Positions 17,761 through 27,529 of a stretch of DNA of 64,000 nt are shown one piece after another. The stretch's first letter is position 1. Each line of letters starts with the position of its first letter. Source of the stretch: Microbacter sp049976245 (lineage in GTDB: Bacteria; Bacteroidota; Bacteroidia; Bacteroidales; Paludibacteraceae); contig JBMFIQ010000006.1 of assembly GCA_049976245.1 (NCBI GenBank), positions 1-64,000 of the forward strand, written 5' to 3'. A model generated the notes under the pieces. It worked only from the letters and a program-made list of their open reading frames with translations. It was not told the DNA's origin and made no database searches. Both the position numbers and the translations under genes were made by a program.

Positions 17761-20700
17761 TCAGGCTTGATTTTTTATGTTCAATAGAATGGTGTAGGCT
17801 TCGCTGATGCTGTGCACGGATTCAATGACCACGGAACGTTTGCCTTTTACTTCGCGCAGTTGACAGCGATGCGGATGTTGGCTCAGATAAGACAATATTT
17901 TACCAAACGTTTCAGATTGATAATATGCGGATTGTGGATTCGATACCAAATATGCAATCCACTTTTCATTTTTCAGAATCATCTTTTCGATGCCGAAACT
18001 TTTGGCTAACCAACGAAGTCGAACTACCTGAATCAATTCTTTTCCCTGATCGGGAATGGGACCAAATCGGTCAATCAGTTCGTTTTCAAATGCTGATAAA
18101 TCGCTTTCCTGATTGATGTTATCCAATTGCCGATAAAGGTTCATGCGTTCCGAAACGCTTTCGATGTAGGGAGTTGGAAACATCATTTCAAAATCGGATT
18201 CAATTTGACAGTCAGCCACAAATTCGGTTCCCCGATGTTTTTCTTCATCAACCTGTTGATAGAGATCCGAAAATTCTTCGTCTTTCAGTTCCTGTATTGC
18301 TTCGTTGAGAATTTTTTGATACGTTTCATATCCTAATTCGGCAATGAAACCACTTTGTTCCGCTCCCAGCATGTTTCCGGCACCTCGAATATCCAAGTCC
18401 TGCATGGCGATATTGAATCCGCTGCCTAAGTCGGCAAAGTTTTCAATGGCCTGCAACCTTCTTCTTGCTTCCGGGGTTAGCATTTCTTCAGGAGGCGTAA
18501 AGAGATAACAGAAGGCTTTTCTGTTGCTTCGTCCTACGCGTCCTCTCAATTGATGCAAATCGCTTAGCCCAAATTGATGAGCCTGATTGATGATGATCGT
18601 GTTCACATTGGGCATGTCAATGCCTGATTCGATGATGGATGTGGAAATGAGTACATCGTATTCATAATCAATAAAATCTAAAATGATTTGCTCCAATTTT
18701 TCGGGAGTCATCTGTCCGTGAGCTACCGCAACACGTACCTCCGGGAGAAGCCGTTTAATCAACGATTCCATCTCATAAATGGAATGGATGCGGTTGTGAA
18801 CGAAAAACACCTGTCCGTTGCGATCCATTTCGTGCGAAATAGCATCTCGAATAAGTTGTTCGTCGAAGGAATGCCATTCTGTTTGAATCGGATATCGATT
18901 TGGCGGGGGAGTGCTGATGATGGACAAATCGCGTGCTCCCATAAGGGAAAATTGCAAGGTACGTGGTATCGGGGTGGCCGTCATGGTTAAAGTGTCCACA
19001 TTGACCTTCAACTGTCTTAATTTTTCTTTCACCGAAACGCCAAATTTTTGTTCCTCGTCAATGATCAAAAGTCCTAAATCCTTAAATTGTATGTTGCTGC
19101 CGATTAATTTATGGGTGCCGATCAAAATGTCGATTTGACCATCCTTCAATCGTTGGAGGAGTTGTTTGACGGAAGCTGCCGAACGTGCCCGGCTGATGTA
19201 ATCGACCGTACAAGGAAAATCTTTCAATCGCTCGCTGAACGTGCGATAATGCTGTGCTGCCAAAACGGTTGTCGGAACCAGCACTGCCACTTGTTTGCCG
19301 TTGGTAGCCGCTTTGAAGGCTGCCCGAATGGCCACTTCGGTTTTACCAAAGCCTACGTCGCCACATACCAACCGATCCATTGGCAAAGTGGATTCCATGT
19401 CTTGTTTGACTTCCGCCGTTGCTTTGGTTTGATCGGGAGTATCCTCATAAATGAAAGAGGCTTCAAGTTCCTGTTGCAAATAACTGTCCGGCGAGAAACT
19501 GAATCCACGTTCGGCTCGACGTCGGGCATAGAGTTGAATCAGTTCGCGGGCAATGTCTTTTACTTTTTTCTTGGTTCGTTCTTTCAGATGTTCCCAGGCG
19601 CCGCTTCCCAATTTGTTGATTCGTGGAGTTTCTCCTTCTTTTCCTTTGTATTTTGAGATGCGATGAAGTGAATGAATGCTCACAAAAATCAAGTCGTCAT
19701 CTTTGTAGATCAATTTGATCATTTCTTGACGTTTCCCGTTGACTTCGGTGGTTATCAATCCGCCAAATCGGCCAATACCGTGATCCACATGCACCACGAA
19801 ATCACCAATGTTTAACTGGTTTAATTCTTTTAACGTCATGGCCACTTTCCCGGTGCGGGCACTGTCCGATCGCAATGCGTAACGATGATAGCGATCAAAC
19901 AATTGATGATCGGTGTAGATGCAAAGGAATAAGTCGTGATCCGTGAATCCTTCATGCAGCGTTTTCAGAACGGGAGTAAAGGTAAGTTGATCTCCCCGAT
20001 CGTGAAAAATGGAGGCAATGCGATCGTGTTGTTTTTTGCTGTCGCTGCATATGTAGATGCGGTAGCCTTCTTCTTTTTTTTGTTTGAAATGGGTGGCGAC
20101 TAAATCAAAATTTTTATGAAACGGTGGTTGCAATGCAGTATTGAATACTACGTGGGCGTCAATGTCAAATACAGGATGCAATCCAATTTCTACGGTTCTA
20201 AAGGGTGTCGTGAGCCGATTCATCTCCATGCCGTTGATAAACAATTCCAACGATCTTTTCCCTTCATCTTTTGATTCGTTGATTTTGATCAAAAGTTCGT
20301 CGAACAAACTGTTCAATCGTTGACGTGCTAAAGCATAATCGGAAAAAACCAGCAGGGCTTTTAGCGACACAAATTCAAAAAACGGAATGGTTTCGACGTT
20401 TTGTTGTTGTTTTAAATCGGAAACAATGGCTACTTTTTCAATTTTTTCTTTTGACAATTGGGATTCAATGTCGAAAGTTCTGATGGATTCCACTTCCGAC
20501 CCAAAAAAGTCAATTCGAAAGGGATTTTCATTTGAAAACGAAAAAACATCTAAGATGCTGCCTCTCACGGAGAACTGTCCGGGTTCATAGACAAAGTCAA
20601 CCCGTTCAAATCCGTATTGGATGAGCAACTCAATGACAAAATGCGTGTCAACCCGCTCACCAACATGTAGTGTCAACGTGTGGTCGTTTAATCCGTCGGG

Positions 20701-21099
20701 ATTAACGACTTTTTCGGCCAAAGCATCGGGATAGGTGATCACCAATGCCGTTGGTTGGCTTGCCAAATGCTGTAATACTTCCGTACGAAGAATTTCATTG
20801 GCAGCATCCAATTTTCCCTGAACAAAGGTTCGTTTGTAGGAGGATGGAAAAAAGAATATCTTTTCATCGCCAAGCAATTGTTTCAAATCGTTGTACAGGT
20901 AACCGGCCTCATCGGCCTGATCGGCAACCACAATCCATGTTTGCTGGTTTTTTAAGTAGAGTGAAGCAAGCACAATGGCTTTGGCAGATCCAGATAAACC
21001 TTGAATGTGAAGATGCTGCCCGGAAGAGTGCAACCATTTTTCAACAGGTGCAAGTTGTGGATGAGCAGCATATAAAGTAAGTATTTCCGAAAGTTCCAT
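17761..21099 (-). CDS. mfd: transcription-repair coupling factor Mfd
   Basis: 1112 residues from ATG 21099. The apparent frame extends to 21270, but that would run through the promoter box and a repeat; 21099 yields the expected N-terminus MELSEILTLYAAHP. Mfd removes stalled RNA polymerase and recruits UvrA to damage. Visible parts are the UvrB-like N-terminal module, the CarD/RNAP-interaction domain (about 425-520, IGDFVVHVDHGIGRFGG), and the Walker A GDVGFGKT near 580. The DEEQ box is in IIDEEQKFGV. TRG and helicase motif VI follow (QLRGRVGRSNRKAFCYL), and the C-terminal TRCF domain masks UvrA binding. Length is normal. It stands alone. Confidence 0.96.
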   Translation of the reverse strand: MELSEILTLYAAHPQLAPVEKWLHSSGQHLHIQGLSGSAKAIVLASLYLKNQQTWIVVADQADEAGYLYNDLKQLLGDEKIFFFPSSYKRTFVQGKLDAANEILRTEVLQHLASQPTALVITYPDALAEKVVNPDGLNDHTLTLHVGERVDTHFVIELLIQYGFERVDFVYEPGQFSVRGSILDVFSFSNENPFRIDFFGSEVESIRTFDIESQLSKEKIEKVAIVSDLKQQQNVETIPFFEFVSLKALLVFSDYALARQRLNSLFDELLIKINESKDEGKRSLELFINGMEMNRLTTPFRTVEIGLHPVFDIDAHVVFNTALQPPFHKNFDLVATHFKQKKEEGYRIYICSDSKKQHDRIASIFHDRGDQLTFTPVLKTLHEGFTDHDLFLCIYTDHQLFDRYHRYALRSDSARTGKVAMTLKELNQLNIGDFVVHVDHGIGRFGGLITTEVNGKRQEMIKLIYKDDDLIFVSIHSLHRISKYKGKEGETPRINKLGSGAWEHLKERTKKKVKDIARELIQLYARRRAERGFSFSPDSYLQQELEASFIYEDTPDQTKATAEVKQDMESTLPMDRLVCGDVGFGKTEVAIRAAFKAATNGKQVAVLVPTTVLAAQHYRTFSERLKDFPCTVDYISRARSAASVKQLLQRLKDGQIDILIGTHKLIGSNIQFKDLGLLIIDEEQKFGVSVKEKLRQLKVNVDTLTMTATPIPRTLQFSLMGARDLSIISTPPPNRYPIQTEWHSFDEQLIRDAISHEMDRNGQVFFVHNRIHSIYEMESLIKRLLPEVRVAVAHGQMTPEKLEQIILDFIDYEYDVLISTSIIESGIDMPNVNTIIINQAHQFGLSDLHQLRGRVGRSNRKAFCYLFTPPEEMLTPEARRRLQAIENFADLGSGFNIAMQDLDIRGAGNMLGAEQSGFIAELGYETYQKILNEAIQELKDEEFSDLYQQVDEEKHRGTEFVADCQIESDFEMMFPTPYIESVSERMNLYRQLDNINQESDLSAFENELIDRFGPIPDQGKELIQVVRLRWLAKSFGIEKMILKNEKWIAYLVSNPQSAYYQSETFGKILSYLSQHPHRCQLREVKGKRSVVIESVHSISEAYTILLNIKNQA

Positions 21100-21107
21100 A
21101 AGTGGTG

Positions 21108-21115
21108 CAAAGGTA
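21108..21115 (-). promoter_or_regulatory. -7 promoter box TACCTTTG for mfd
   Basis: An exact TAnnTTTG match only 8 bases upstream of the mfd ATG. With the usual distance to the start site, the mRNA would have a leader of a few bases at most, so mfd is probably near-leaderless. Confidence 0.6.
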
Positions 21116-21128
21116 CAAAAAACGTTTT

Positions 21129-21222
21129 TATGAAACGAGCCGTAAAAAGAGCTTATGCTCAAGAGCATGACTATTTGGCGAGTGCCATTCAATCTTGGTG
21201 TTGAAAATGAAAATTGATGAAT
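21129..21222 (+). repeat. intergenic ~95-bp repeat, copy 5
   Basis: TATGAAACGAGCCGTAAAAA, GAGCTTATGCTCAAGAGCAT, GACTATTTGGCGAGTGCCAT are well preserved; the right half (GTGTTGAAAATGAAAATTGA) is decayed. Its left end abuts the mfd promoter, so insertion here reset the sequence upstream of that promoter. Confidence 0.8.
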
Positions 21223-21350
21223 ATAAAATATTTTCTTATGTGTCGATTTTGGGTTGCTTTGTTCGAGCATTTCTATTTTTATGTTGTTTCCGATAAAAAT
21301 AATTTTATGTCAATAGATAACAAAAGTTATGAAAACAATTTATCTTTGTC

Positions 21351-21358
21351 TTCAAATA
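21351..21358 (+). promoter_or_regulatory. -7 promoter box TATCTTTG
   Basis: An exact TAnnTTTG match 145 bases upstream of the T9SS protein gene at 21503, giving a long leader. Confidence 0.5.
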
Positions 21359-21502
21359 GAGCTTTTAATGTTTAGTAATAGACAACGGATGAACGAAAGT
21401 AAAAGTCAGTTATACAATGGTTCTTCAAACGAAAAAATCAGAAAATGATAAGCGGTTGGCTATATTTTTTTCTTTTTAATCATTATTTAAAATTTTATCA
21501 TT

Positions 21503-22969
21503 ATGAAAACAGTTTTACACTTTTTAATTATGTTGATTTTTACTCCGTTGCTTGTTGAAGCGCAAGTGGGGAATGTGACACCATCAAACGTGATACCAAA
21601 CGGAAATTTTGAAATGTGGGATTCTACAAAGTATCAGCAGCCTTTGTATTATGAAATGACCAATAACGTTGAATCCATTTATTACATCGGTAGCTCCAAT
21701 GTTACTCAAGTTGCTTCCATTGAACATGGTTCCTATGCCGTTCAACTGCAAACACTGGCAAATGCCACCGATACAGTTGCCGCTGTTATGTCCAATGCGA
21801 CGCTTTTGAACGGGCCCGATCCTGCAACTTGGAAAGGCGGCATTCCTTGCACCGTACAACCAACGGGGATTACCGGTTATTATGAATACAATGTTTCCGA
21901 TCGGAGTGATTCTGCCGTCATTGCGGTTCAATTCAAGAAAAACACGGTGGTGCTGGCAACATATATTTATTACTTGAGCGGACTTCACACATCGCCTGCT
22001 AATTTTAATTTTACGTTTTCGCCCGCACTCACTCAAATGCCTGACACTGTTTTGCTGATATTCCTTTCGAGCGATTTGATCCATTCCAAAAACGGGAAAG
22101 CCGGCAGTACGTTGATTCTTGACAATGTCAGCTTCACGGGGGTGGCTTCTCAACCATCCATGTTGAATGGCGATTTTGAACAGTGGGAAACGCTCTCCAC
22201 AGCGCCTAAATTGGTTGATTGGTACTCCGATCCCGACAATGTGACCCGCACTACCGATGCCAAAAGCGGCACCTACGCCGTTCAATTGACTACCATTGCC
22301 GGTTCTAACAATGGCAACTTCAATATATTTCCCGGTTATATTACCAACGGAAACTGGAACAATAATAAATTTACGGGAGGCTTCCCATGTGTTGTCTCCA
22401 ACGATACGCTGGTTTTTTGGTACAAGTACGCACCTGCCAATCCAAACGATTTAGCCAATATTAGCATTAGTTTTAAGAAAAACGGGACATCAATTGGCGG
22501 AAATGGTACCACGTTGAGTGCTGCTTCCACTTATACTTTAGGAAAACTTCCCATCAATTTTGGAGGTAATGTTTCTGATACGGCCATGATTCAAATTACC
22601 AGTTCATATTGGTTGGGTCAGACATGGGCTGATACGGCAAGAAGTTATGTGGGTGCCGTTTTGAAGATTGACGGGCTGGCTTTTGCTTCCACTTTAGCAA
22701 CCGGAATCAATGATCAGCATGCCAATGCCACAATCACTTTTTTCCCAAATCCGATGAAAGAAACGGGCATGTTCCATTTTTCATCCGATATGGATTTGAG
22801 CCATACTGAAATTGTGTTTTACAACGTAGATGGTACGATGGTCAAAAAGATGACGGTGCCTACTCATTGGTTAACCATTTCAAAAGCAGACTTCCCGACG
22901 GGAATTTATTTTTACAAAATCACGCAACAAAATCAACCAATCAAAACAGGGAAAATCATTGTGGAATAA
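21503..22969 (+). CDS. secreted two-module protein with T9SS sorting domain
   Basis: 488 residues. After the signal peptide (about 1-20, ending VEAQ) come two homologous beta-rich modules. The first is about 30-215 (NGNFEMWDSTKYQQP…) and the second about 222-395 (NGDFEQWETLSTAPK…). Each opens with an N-G-(N/D)-F-E-x-W signature and closes with a LILDNVSF/LKIDGLAF strand. This resembles the putative carbohydrate metabolism (PCMD)/jelly-roll family, so glycan binding is plausible. Residues about 405-488 form a T9SS type A sorting domain (ITFFPNPMKETGMF…FPTGIYFYKITQ). No catalytic motif is recognised. Monocistronic between a promoter box and a bidirectional hairpin. It shares the FExW opening with the protein at 6488. 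Confidence 0.82.
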   Translation: MKTVLHFLIMLIFTPLLVEAQVGNVTPSNVIPNGNFEMWDSTKYQQPLYYEMTNNVESIYYIGSSNVTQVASIEHGSYAVQLQTLANATDTVAAVMSNATLLNGPDPATWKGGIPCTVQPTGITGYYEYNVSDRSDSAVIAVQFKKNTVVLATYIYYLSGLHTSPANFNFTFSPALTQMPDTVLLIFLSSDLIHSKNGKAGSTLILDNVSFTGVASQPSMLNGDFEQWETLSTAPKLVDWYSDPDNVTRTTDAKSGTYAVQLTTIAGSNNGNFNIFPGYITNGNWNNNKFTGGFPCVVSNDTLVFWYKYAPANPNDLANISISFKKNGTSIGGNGTTLSAASTYTLGKLPINFGGNVSDTAMIQITSSYWLGQTWADTARSYVGAVLKIDGLAFASTLATGINDQHANATITFFPNPMKETGMFHFSSDMDLSHTEIVFYNVDGTMVKKMTVPTHWLTISKADFPTGIYFYKITQQNQPIKTGKIIVE

Positions 22970-22991
22970 AAAGTGTTGCATTCCATCATAC

Positions 22992-23034
22992 AACGACTGC
23001 CAATCTGTTCATTGGAAACAGATTGACAGTCGTT
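22992..23034. terminator. bidirectional terminator between convergent genes
   Basis: An 18-bp stem with one mismatch: AACGACTGCCAATCTGTT pairs with AACAGATTGACAGTCGTT. It lies between the + strand T9SS gene and the - strand pump gene; the T-runs are weak. Confidence 0.7.
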
Positions 23035-23073
23035 TTCATGTAAATGGAGTTGTTTTATTGTGATTGAATTGCC

Positions 23074-26000
23074 TTATTCTTTCCCAACAGCCTGCAAATA
23101 TGCTATTTGTTTGGTTTTGTAAGCAAACTGAGCATCAATCAGATCATTTTCAGCTTGTTGTAGCATGACTTCCGCTTCGAGCATGTCGGACACATTGACC
23201 ATTCCTGCTTTGAAATTGTCCTGATTCAAACGCAGATTCTCTTTGGCTTGTTGCACTGTTACCTTTGCCACACCAATTTGTGAATAGGCTTCCACCAGTT
23301 CATCCCAGGCTTTTCGAATTTGCAAAATCAAAAGTTCCGAATTGTTTTCCAAATTATTGGCGGCTTTTTGTTCTCGCAAATGCTGTTCTTTAATGGTGTG
23401 CGAGGCTTCCCACCAACTGGTCAACGGAATTTTAACCGACACAAAAGCAAGCGTATTAAAATCTTTCATGGTTGAAAAGTTATAGTATGCCTCGCTTACG
23501 CCCACTCCAATTTCAGGCAGATACGATCCGGTCTTGATGCGGGTTTGCAATTTTTGTGCTTTGACGTTGTCTTGCAACAGTTTGTATTCTTCCCGATTTT
23601 GGAGCGCCTCTTGAGGATTGACATAGAAATTTTCAGGAGGTGTCAATGAATCAATGTGTTGTGAAAATACCAAGCTGGAATCATACGGAACGCCAATGTA
23701 TTGACACAGCGCCATTTTGCTCAGCGCAATGCCGTGTGTCAGTTTCAATTGATTCATGGCCAATTCACTTTGTTTCAGCGTTACTTTCATGACATCATTT
23801 CGATTGATTAATCCTGCTTGAAACGCATCATTCACCTGTTTGTAAAGCGAATCGAGAAAAAGCGCATATTGATGCAGGGTTTTCATTTTTTCCTGCAATG
23901 AAATCACCTGCCAAAAAGACTCTTCCGTGTGTAAGAGCACTTCATTGACAGCCAGTTTTTCTTTCGATTGATCGGCCGAAACACCTACTTGTGCCAATTT
24001 ATTCCCGTTAATGATTCGTCCGCCTGCAAAGATTGGTTGTGTCAATGTCACCGCCGACAGGATTCCTTTGTCGAAATAGTTCAAATTCATTCCTGGAAAA
24101 TAGGCAAACTGCGTCGCCGTTAAAAGATGAGCGGGATTTCCGTCGTAAACGGGTAAATTACCGCTCGGTACCGACATTTTTAGCAATGGTTTGTCTGCCA
24201 AATATCCATTCATGGAAGCGCTGATCGTCGGGAAAAAGTTTGTTAATGCAGCTGCTTTGACCTGTTTTGAGGCCTCAACATCCAATTTGGCATTTTTCAC
24301 GATGCTATTGTGAGTTAGTGCCAATTGTTTGCATTGATCCAAATTGTATGATTTTTGAGCCATGACATGCCCAAAACCTGTCGCCACGATCAACAGTCCA
24401 ATCATCAATGGTTTGATGTAAGGAGTGGTGGCTGTGGATACTTTGTCTTCCGTAACAATTTGATCATGATGACGATACATCATCCAATAAGCTACCGGTA
24501 AAATCAACACCAACAAAACCATAGAAGTTAACGTTCCAAAGAAAATTACCACTCCCATCGGAGTCCATAATGAGCTGTGACTAAGCATCATGGGAACTAC
24601 GCCCATGGACGCTGCCGCAGAAGTTAAAAAGATAGGCCGCATCCGACGTTTGCCGGCATGAATGGCTGCATCCAAAATTGATTCGTGGTGTTTGTAACGC
24701 AATCCTTCGGCATAATCGAGCATAATCATGCCGTTTCGGACGATGATTCCAACCAAGCTCACCACTCCCAGAATGGATGTTAGACTAAAATCGACATGCA
24801 TGATTAACACTCCCAGCAAAGCCCCTACAATGCTTAATGAAGCTGATCCAAACACCAACAAAGCAAGACGGACTTTTTTGAAATGGAACATCAAAATCAA
24901 AAATATGATCACCAAGCTGGCCATTAGCCCTTCGATAATCCCCGGTAATGTTTCGGCATCATTTTCGTGAGCGCCACCGTAACTTAAAGTCACTCCTTCA
25001 GGAACATGCACCGTTTGTATCACTTTTTTCACCTGATCGAATACGTTGTTGGCATTCAATCCACGTGCTACGTCGGCCATAATGGTCAGTGTGGGAATCC
25101 CGTTACGACGTACCAACTGTCCTTGTGTCCAGCAAGGTGTCACCGTTGCAATTTGACTTAACGGCACCGATACACCCGGAATGACCGAATGGATGTATGT
25201 GTTGCGGATGTCGGTGACATGCTGTTGCCCCGCATCGTTTGTCTTTAACATCACCGACACGGGATAATCTTTTTCCCAAATGGTAGTTAAAGGCAATCCA
25301 TTAAAATCGGCAGCCAATTGAGATGAAACCATGGCTTGCGTTATGCCTGTCTGATTGGCCGCAACGCTGTTGAGATTGACTTTGGCAACGGGTTGTTGTG
25401 TCTCAAAATCAGTGTGAACCCATCGCAACGAATTCATCATCCGCATTTTAGACAAGAGACTGTCGGCGGTTTGGATCAGCTCTTGTTCATCATTGCCCGA
25501 TAAACGTACTTCAATCATGGCCTGAACGGGTTCAAAATCAAGTTGTTTGAACCGTACATAGGCGTTGGGGAAGTAGCGCGAATATTTATCACTGTATTCA
25601 TTGAGCAATTCCACGGTAGCATCGTTCGAAACGGTATTGACAATGAATTGAGCATAGTTTTTTGACGGAAAGTTTGGTGCGTACGTTGTGTGAAAGCGTG
25701 GTGAACTGGTGCCGATAAAGGCCGTGATCGATTTCACCCGCTTATCCTTGCGCAGCATGTTTTGAAGGCTGTCAGCTACCATTTCCGTTTGTTGCAGTGA
25801 ACTTCCGTCGGGTAAATAAATTTCCACAGGAAACTGATTGCGTTCAGCGGTCGGCATCAATCGTTGCGGAACAAATTTGAAAAGGATAATGCCTGCCAAT
25901 ACCGATAATCCGCCTATCCATAAAGTACGTTTTGGATGTTTGAATGCCCGCATCAGGTATTTTTCGTAAGTAGATTGAATCAGGTTCAGCGTGTCAAAAT

Positions 26001-27528
26001 GCTTTTTTTTCGACTCTTTTCTTCCAGCAGTAAATCCTGTTTTGACAAAATAATATTGTAAAAAAGGAATGACCAGCACTGCTACCAATAGCGAAATGCC
26101 CAATGTGATGGTCACTGTCCATGGAAACATGGTGACGAAATCTTTAAATTCGCCTTTCAATGTAAAAAGAAACGGGAAAAAAGTGATGCTGATGGCCAGT
26201 GTGGCTGATAAAATGGCATGAAAAAATTCTTTGGCACTGGCAATGGAGGCGTACCATCTTGACATGCCTTCATCCAATTTTTGCATGTAGTCGTCAACAA
26301 TCACTACCGAGTTGTCCACGATCATTCCCAGCACCACGATCAATCCTGCCAGCGTTACCGTGTTGAGTTCCATTCCGAAAATATCCATGATGCCCAATGC
26401 AATAAAAATGGTGAGCGGTATGGATGAAGCAGCTACCGATGCCACTCTTAACGGCAATAACAACATCGTTACCAGAATGACCGCCAAGATGGCAATGAGG
26501 AATTCTCTTAAAAAAACTTCGATGGAGTAACTTACCACATGAGGCTGATTGACAATGCGTTGAACCGTTATGCCCGGCGGCAGCGTTTGTTGAAATTTTT
26601 TCAAAACTTTTTCCACATCGCTTCCGTATTTTACAATGTTGTGCCCCGATAACATTTCCATTGAAATGACTAAACATTTTTTACCGTCAATTTGAATGTA
26701 GCTGTCAGGCTTAGGATATTCCCGTACAATGCGGGCTACATCTTTCAATCGAATCACGGCACCGGTGGGATCGCTGTAAATAATTTGATTGGCAACATCC
26801 TGTTCTGTTTGATATTGACCGGTCACATGAATGGGAACATCGGTTTTTCCGTTGTCCACCGAACCTCCCACCGTTCTCAATCCTTGGGTAAAAAGGGTGG
26901 CTAAAATGGTGTTTTTGGAAAGTCCGTATCTGTCCAATTTGTTTTTATCCAAGTAAACCGCTATTTGTTCTTCTTGTAATCCGTAATGTCGCACATTGGA
27001 AACTGATGGAATTCTTCGTAGTTCATCTTCAAGCCGGTAGAGGTAATGTTCTAAATCGCGATAACTCCTGTTTTGAGTTTCAATGGTGATTAAAAGGGCT
27101 GAAGTTTCACCAAAGTTATTGTCGGCTACCAATGCTACTACGCCCGAAGGCAACTGCGCTTTAAAATTGTTTAATCCATAACTCAATTTCGACCAAAATT
27201 CATCTGCATTGTTGACGTTGTCGTTCAACGTCACATAAATTACCATGAGCCCGTCACGGGAATGGGAATAGGTCTTGGATTTGTTTATCTCCTTAAAACT
27301 AAACAAATATCGTTCAACTTGTGTGGTGAGTTGCTCTTCAACTTCTTTTGACGTTGCACCGGGGTAAATGCCGATAACCAGCCCCTGACGAATGGTAACG
27401 GTGGGAAATTCTTGACGCGGCATATCGTACAAAGCAAATATGCCGATGGCAATTAACAATCCCACAACCAGAAAAACAAGTTGTTTATATTTCATGGCGG
27501 CCTCAACCGCTCCAATTCTTCTTCGCAT
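23074..27528 (-). CDS. RND efflux permease fused to a TolC-like outer-membrane factor
   Basis: 1484 residues in one uninterrupted frame. Residues about 1-1025 form an RND permease: TM1 near 13-33, a periplasmic porter domain, TM2-6, a second porter half and TM8-12 ending near FFGTLTSMVLLVLILPVAYW. In TM4 the usual proton-relay Asp pair is Asp405-Asn406 (GMIVDNSVVIVDDY). Residues about 1040-1058 (PLMIGLLIVATGFGHVMAQ) look like a signal peptide or extra membrane segment. From about 1060 a TolC/OMF domain follows (YNLDQCKQLALTHNSIVKNA… to the C-terminus, with the second-half repeat SELLILQIRKAWDELVEAY). The fused protein would provide inner- and outer-membrane parts of one pump. The adaptor gene ends 1 base upstream. 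Substrate is unknown. Confidence 0.9.
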   Translation of the reverse strand: MRRRIGAVEAAMKYKQLVFLVVGLLIAIGIFALYDMPRQEFPTVTIRQGLVIGIYPGATSKEVEEQLTTQVERYLFSFKEINKSKTYSHSRDGLMVIYVTLNDNVNNADEFWSKLSYGLNNFKAQLPSGVVALVADNNFGETSALLITIETQNRSYRDLEHYLYRLEDELRRIPSVSNVRHYGLQEEQIAVYLDKNKLDRYGLSKNTILATLFTQGLRTVGGSVDNGKTDVPIHVTGQYQTEQDVANQIIYSDPTGAVIRLKDVARIVREYPKPDSYIQIDGKKCLVISMEMLSGHNIVKYGSDVEKVLKKFQQTLPPGITVQRIVNQPHVVSYSIEVFLREFLIAILAVILVTMLLLPLRVASVAASSIPLTIFIALGIMDIFGMELNTVTLAGLIVVLGMIVDNSVVIVDDYMQKLDEGMSRWYASIASAKEFFHAILSATLAISITFFPFLFTLKGEFKDFVTMFPWTVTITLGISLLVAVLVIPFLQYYFVKTGFTAGRKESKKKHFDTLNLIQSTYEKYLMRAFKHPKRTLWIGGLSVLAGIILFKFVPQRLMPTAERNQFPVEIYLPDGSSLQQTEMVADSLQNMLRKDKRVKSITAFIGTSSPRFHTTYAPNFPSKNYAQFIVNTVSNDATVELLNEYSDKYSRYFPNAYVRFKQLDFEPVQAMIEVRLSGNDEQELIQTADSLLSKMRMMNSLRWVHTDFETQQPVAKVNLNSVAANQTGITQAMVSSQLAADFNGLPLTTIWEKDYPVSVMLKTNDAGQQHVTDIRNTYIHSVIPGVSVPLSQIATVTPCWTQGQLVRRNGIPTLTIMADVARGLNANNVFDQVKKVIQTVHVPEGVTLSYGGAHENDAETLPGIIEGLMASLVIIFLILMFHFKKVRLALLVFGSASLSIVGALLGVLIMHVDFSLTSILGVVSLVGIIVRNGMIMLDYAEGLRYKHHESILDAAIHAGKRRMRPIFLTSAAASMGVVPMMLSHSSLWTPMGVVIFFGTLTSMVLLVLILPVAYWMMYRHHDQIVTEDKVSTATTPYIKPLMIGLLIVATGFGHVMAQKSYNLDQCKQLALTHNSIVKNAKLDVEASKQVKAAALTNFFPTISASMNGYLADKPLLKMSVPSGNLPVYDGNPAHLLTATQFAYFPGMNLNYFDKGILSAVTLTQPIFAGGRIINGNKLAQVGVSADQSKEKLAVNEVLLHTEESFWQVISLQEKMKTLHQYALFLDSLYKQVNDAFQAGLINRNDVMKVTLKQSELAMNQLKLTHGIALSKMALCQYIGVPYDSSLVFSQHIDSLTPPENFYVNPQEALQNREEYKLLQDNVKAQKLQTRIKTGSYLPEIGVGVSEAYYNFSTMKDFNTLAFVSVKIPLTSWWEASHTIKEQHLREQKAANNLENNSELLILQIRKAWDELVEAYSQIGVAKVTVQQAKENLRLNQDNFKAGMVNVSDMLEAEVMLQQAENDLIDAQFAYKTKQIAYLQAVGKE

Positions 27529-27529
27529 A

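Noticed and set aside
21100..21270. A 57-residue N-terminal extension of Mfd
   Set aside because: It would be translated from the repeat and across an exact promoter box; the sequence is unlike any Mfd N-terminus.
21584..22285. 233-codon frame opposite the T9SS protein
   Set aside because: Antisense shadow; no recognisable motif.
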